This document shows positions 31,545-32,491 of a stretch of DNA of 32,491 nucleotides, in pieces. Under the pieces are notes generated by a model, which made no database searches, had not been told where the DNA came from, and saw only the letters and a program-made list of their open reading frames with translations. The DNA lies in the NCBI GenBank assembly GCA_900316565.1, contig ONDK01000023.1, positions 1 through 32,491 on the forward strand, in the 5' to 3' direction. This stretch comes from an uncultured Prevotella sp. (lineage in GTDB: Bacteria; Bacteroidota; Bacteroidia; Bacteroidales; Bacteroidaceae). Every line of letters begins with the position of its first letter. Within the stretch, counting starts at the first letter, position 1. Position numbers and translations under genes: made by a program.

Positions 31545-32299
31545 AAGTACTGATTATCGAAGACGAACAACATAACTTCAACCGCTTGAAGAAACTTCTC
31601 CTCGGCTACGATGCCACAATGCTGGTGGAAGGTCTTTTGGAGACCATCGACGAGACTCGGGACTGGCTTCATCGCCATCAGGGTGCTGAAGCCCCGGATG
31701 TCGTCTTCGCGGATATCCGGCTGGCCGACGGCCTTTGCTTCGATGCGCTCAGCGAGCTGAGTCCATCGTCTATGCTCGTCTTCACCACCGCCTATGACGA
31801 GTATGCACTCCAGGCGTTTCGTAACAATGGCATCGCCTACTTGCTGAAACCGGTTGACGATGAGGAGCTGCGGGCTACGCTCAACCGCATACGGGACCTG
31901 CGCACCACCAACACGCAACTACAATCCGTACTAGCGATGATGCAGCAGAGCAGCCAACCTTATCGTGAGCGCTTTCTCGTCCCCTATAAGGATGGGTATG
32001 AGGTTGTAAGCGTAGATGACATTAGTCATATCTGCACAGAATACAAGGATACACAGCTGTACTTGGCCGCAGGACGTTTTTTCAGCATCTCTATGACACT
32101 GGAGGAGATAGAGAGCCAGCTCAATCCACGCGACTTCTTTCGCGTCAATCGCCAGACCATTATCAGTATTCACGTTGTGATCGGACTGAAAACATGGTTT
32201 GGCGGTAAGTTGCGCGTTAGGCTCGCCAACTATCCTGATACCGAGATGCTGTGCAGCCGTGAGAAAGCCTCGGCACTGAAAACATGGTTGGGAAGATGA
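31541..32299 (+). CDS. LytTR-type response regulator
   Basis: This 252-residue regulator has an N-terminal receiver domain (1-120) with the acidic pocket E7/D8, the phosphoacceptor Asp58 in FADIRLADG, TTAYDEYALQAF and the conserved Lys in LLKPVDDEEL. A LytTR DNA-binding domain follows at about 150-250 (DDISHICTEYKDTQLYL; FFRVNRQTIISIHVV). It should bind promoter DNA when phosphorylated by the LytS-like kinase encoded just before it. ATG 31541 overlaps the kinase stop by the ATGA arrangement, so translation is coupled; the longer frame upstream runs through kinase sequence. Targets are unknown. The divergent dlt-like operon is a candidate by position. Confidence 0.93.
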   Translation: MKVLIIEDEQHNFNRLKKLLLGYDATMLVEGLLETIDETRDWLHRHQGAEAPDVVFADIRLADGLCFDALSELSPSSMLVFTTAYDEYALQAFRNNGIAYLLKPVDDEELRATLNRIRDLRTTNTQLQSVLAMMQQSSQPYRERFLVPYKDGYEVVSVDDISHICTEYKDTQLYLAAGRFFSISMTLEEIESQLNPRDFFRVNRQTIISIHVVIGLKTWFGGKLRVRLANYPDTEMLCSREKASALKTWLGR

Positions 32300-32491
32300 T
32301 AGAAATTGGGCGCAATAGCGCGGTAAACAGATGATGCAGAAGGGAATTAGGTATAATCTATATGTGAATTCTTTGCGGATTATTTTTTTTTAATTATCTT
32401 TCCTCTAAAAAAGCTTATGGCATCCACGAGTTTTAACTGATTATAGAGACATCTTTGCAGAACGGACGCATAAACAATCGGGCACGTGTGG
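32300..32491. other. Downstream intergenic tail
   Basis: The last 192 nt hold no coding frame that I can support. A small hairpin (GCGC-AATA-GCGC, near 32310-32321) follows the regulator stop. A CATCTTTG at about 32449-32456 is a near match to the -7 box, so a rightward gene may begin just beyond the window. Confidence 0.4.

Overview
The window reads as a chromosomal segment of a Bacteroidota bacterium, most likely of the Prevotella group (Prevotella, Segatella and relatives). Evidence: at least eight gene starts are preceded by the Bacteroidota-type -7 box TAnnTTTG rather than a TATAAT box, most genes lack strong Shine-Dalgarno sequences, and the gene content includes a TonB-dependent receptor, a BspA-like leucine-rich-repeat protein, a secreted GH36 alpha-galactosidase and the tig-clpP-clpX-recQ order. 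Genus assignment is inference; there is no rRNA or other decisive marker.

Layout. 1-756: decayed repeats, a headless gene remnant (425-616) and its terminator. 757-2982 (+): an Nramp-type metal transporter and an EamA-type permease. 3138-5603 (-): a TonB-dependent receptor followed 3 nt later by a THEP1-like P-loop NTPase. 5710-14525 (-): a seven-gene respiratory nitrate reductase operon, transcribed as small membrane protein, mobA, narK, narG, narH, narJ, narI. 14526-15262: a regulatory gap rich in palindromes and repeats. 15263-16252 (+): a two-fold-repeated membrane protein resembling HPP-type nitrite transporters. 16431-18632 (+): alpha-galactosidase with a strong terminator. 19069-24834 (+): trigger factor, ClpP, ClpX, RecQ. 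24873-25298 (+): a minimal LRR protein. 25382-25858 (-): an in-frame collapsed remnant of an RND efflux operon. 25979-30140 (-): a four-gene dlt-like operon (adenylation enzyme, carrier protein, MBOAT acyltransferase, SGNH/DltD-like protein). 30502-32299 (+): a LytS/LytTR two-component pair whose kinase is split by a one-base frameshift.

How they work together. The nar block gives membrane-bound quinol-nitrate reduction: NarI oxidises quinol with two hemes b, NarH carries four Fe-S clusters, NarG holds the FS0 cluster and the molybdenum cofactor that MobA completes, NarJ assembles the enzyme and NarK exchanges nitrate and nitrite. The divergent HPP-like protein and the leading small membrane protein are candidate accessory transport parts. 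The dlt-like operon would activate an amino acid (D-alanine by analogy), load it on a carrier and esterify an extracytoplasmic acceptor. Since Bacteroidota have no teichoic acids, the acceptor is unknown.

Most notable: a ClpP with a Ser-His-Asn triad, a dlt-like pathway in a Gram-negative setting, the collapsed acrAB chimera, the frameshifted kinase, and the two uncharacterised membrane proteins flanking the nar control region with its 18-bp palindrome.
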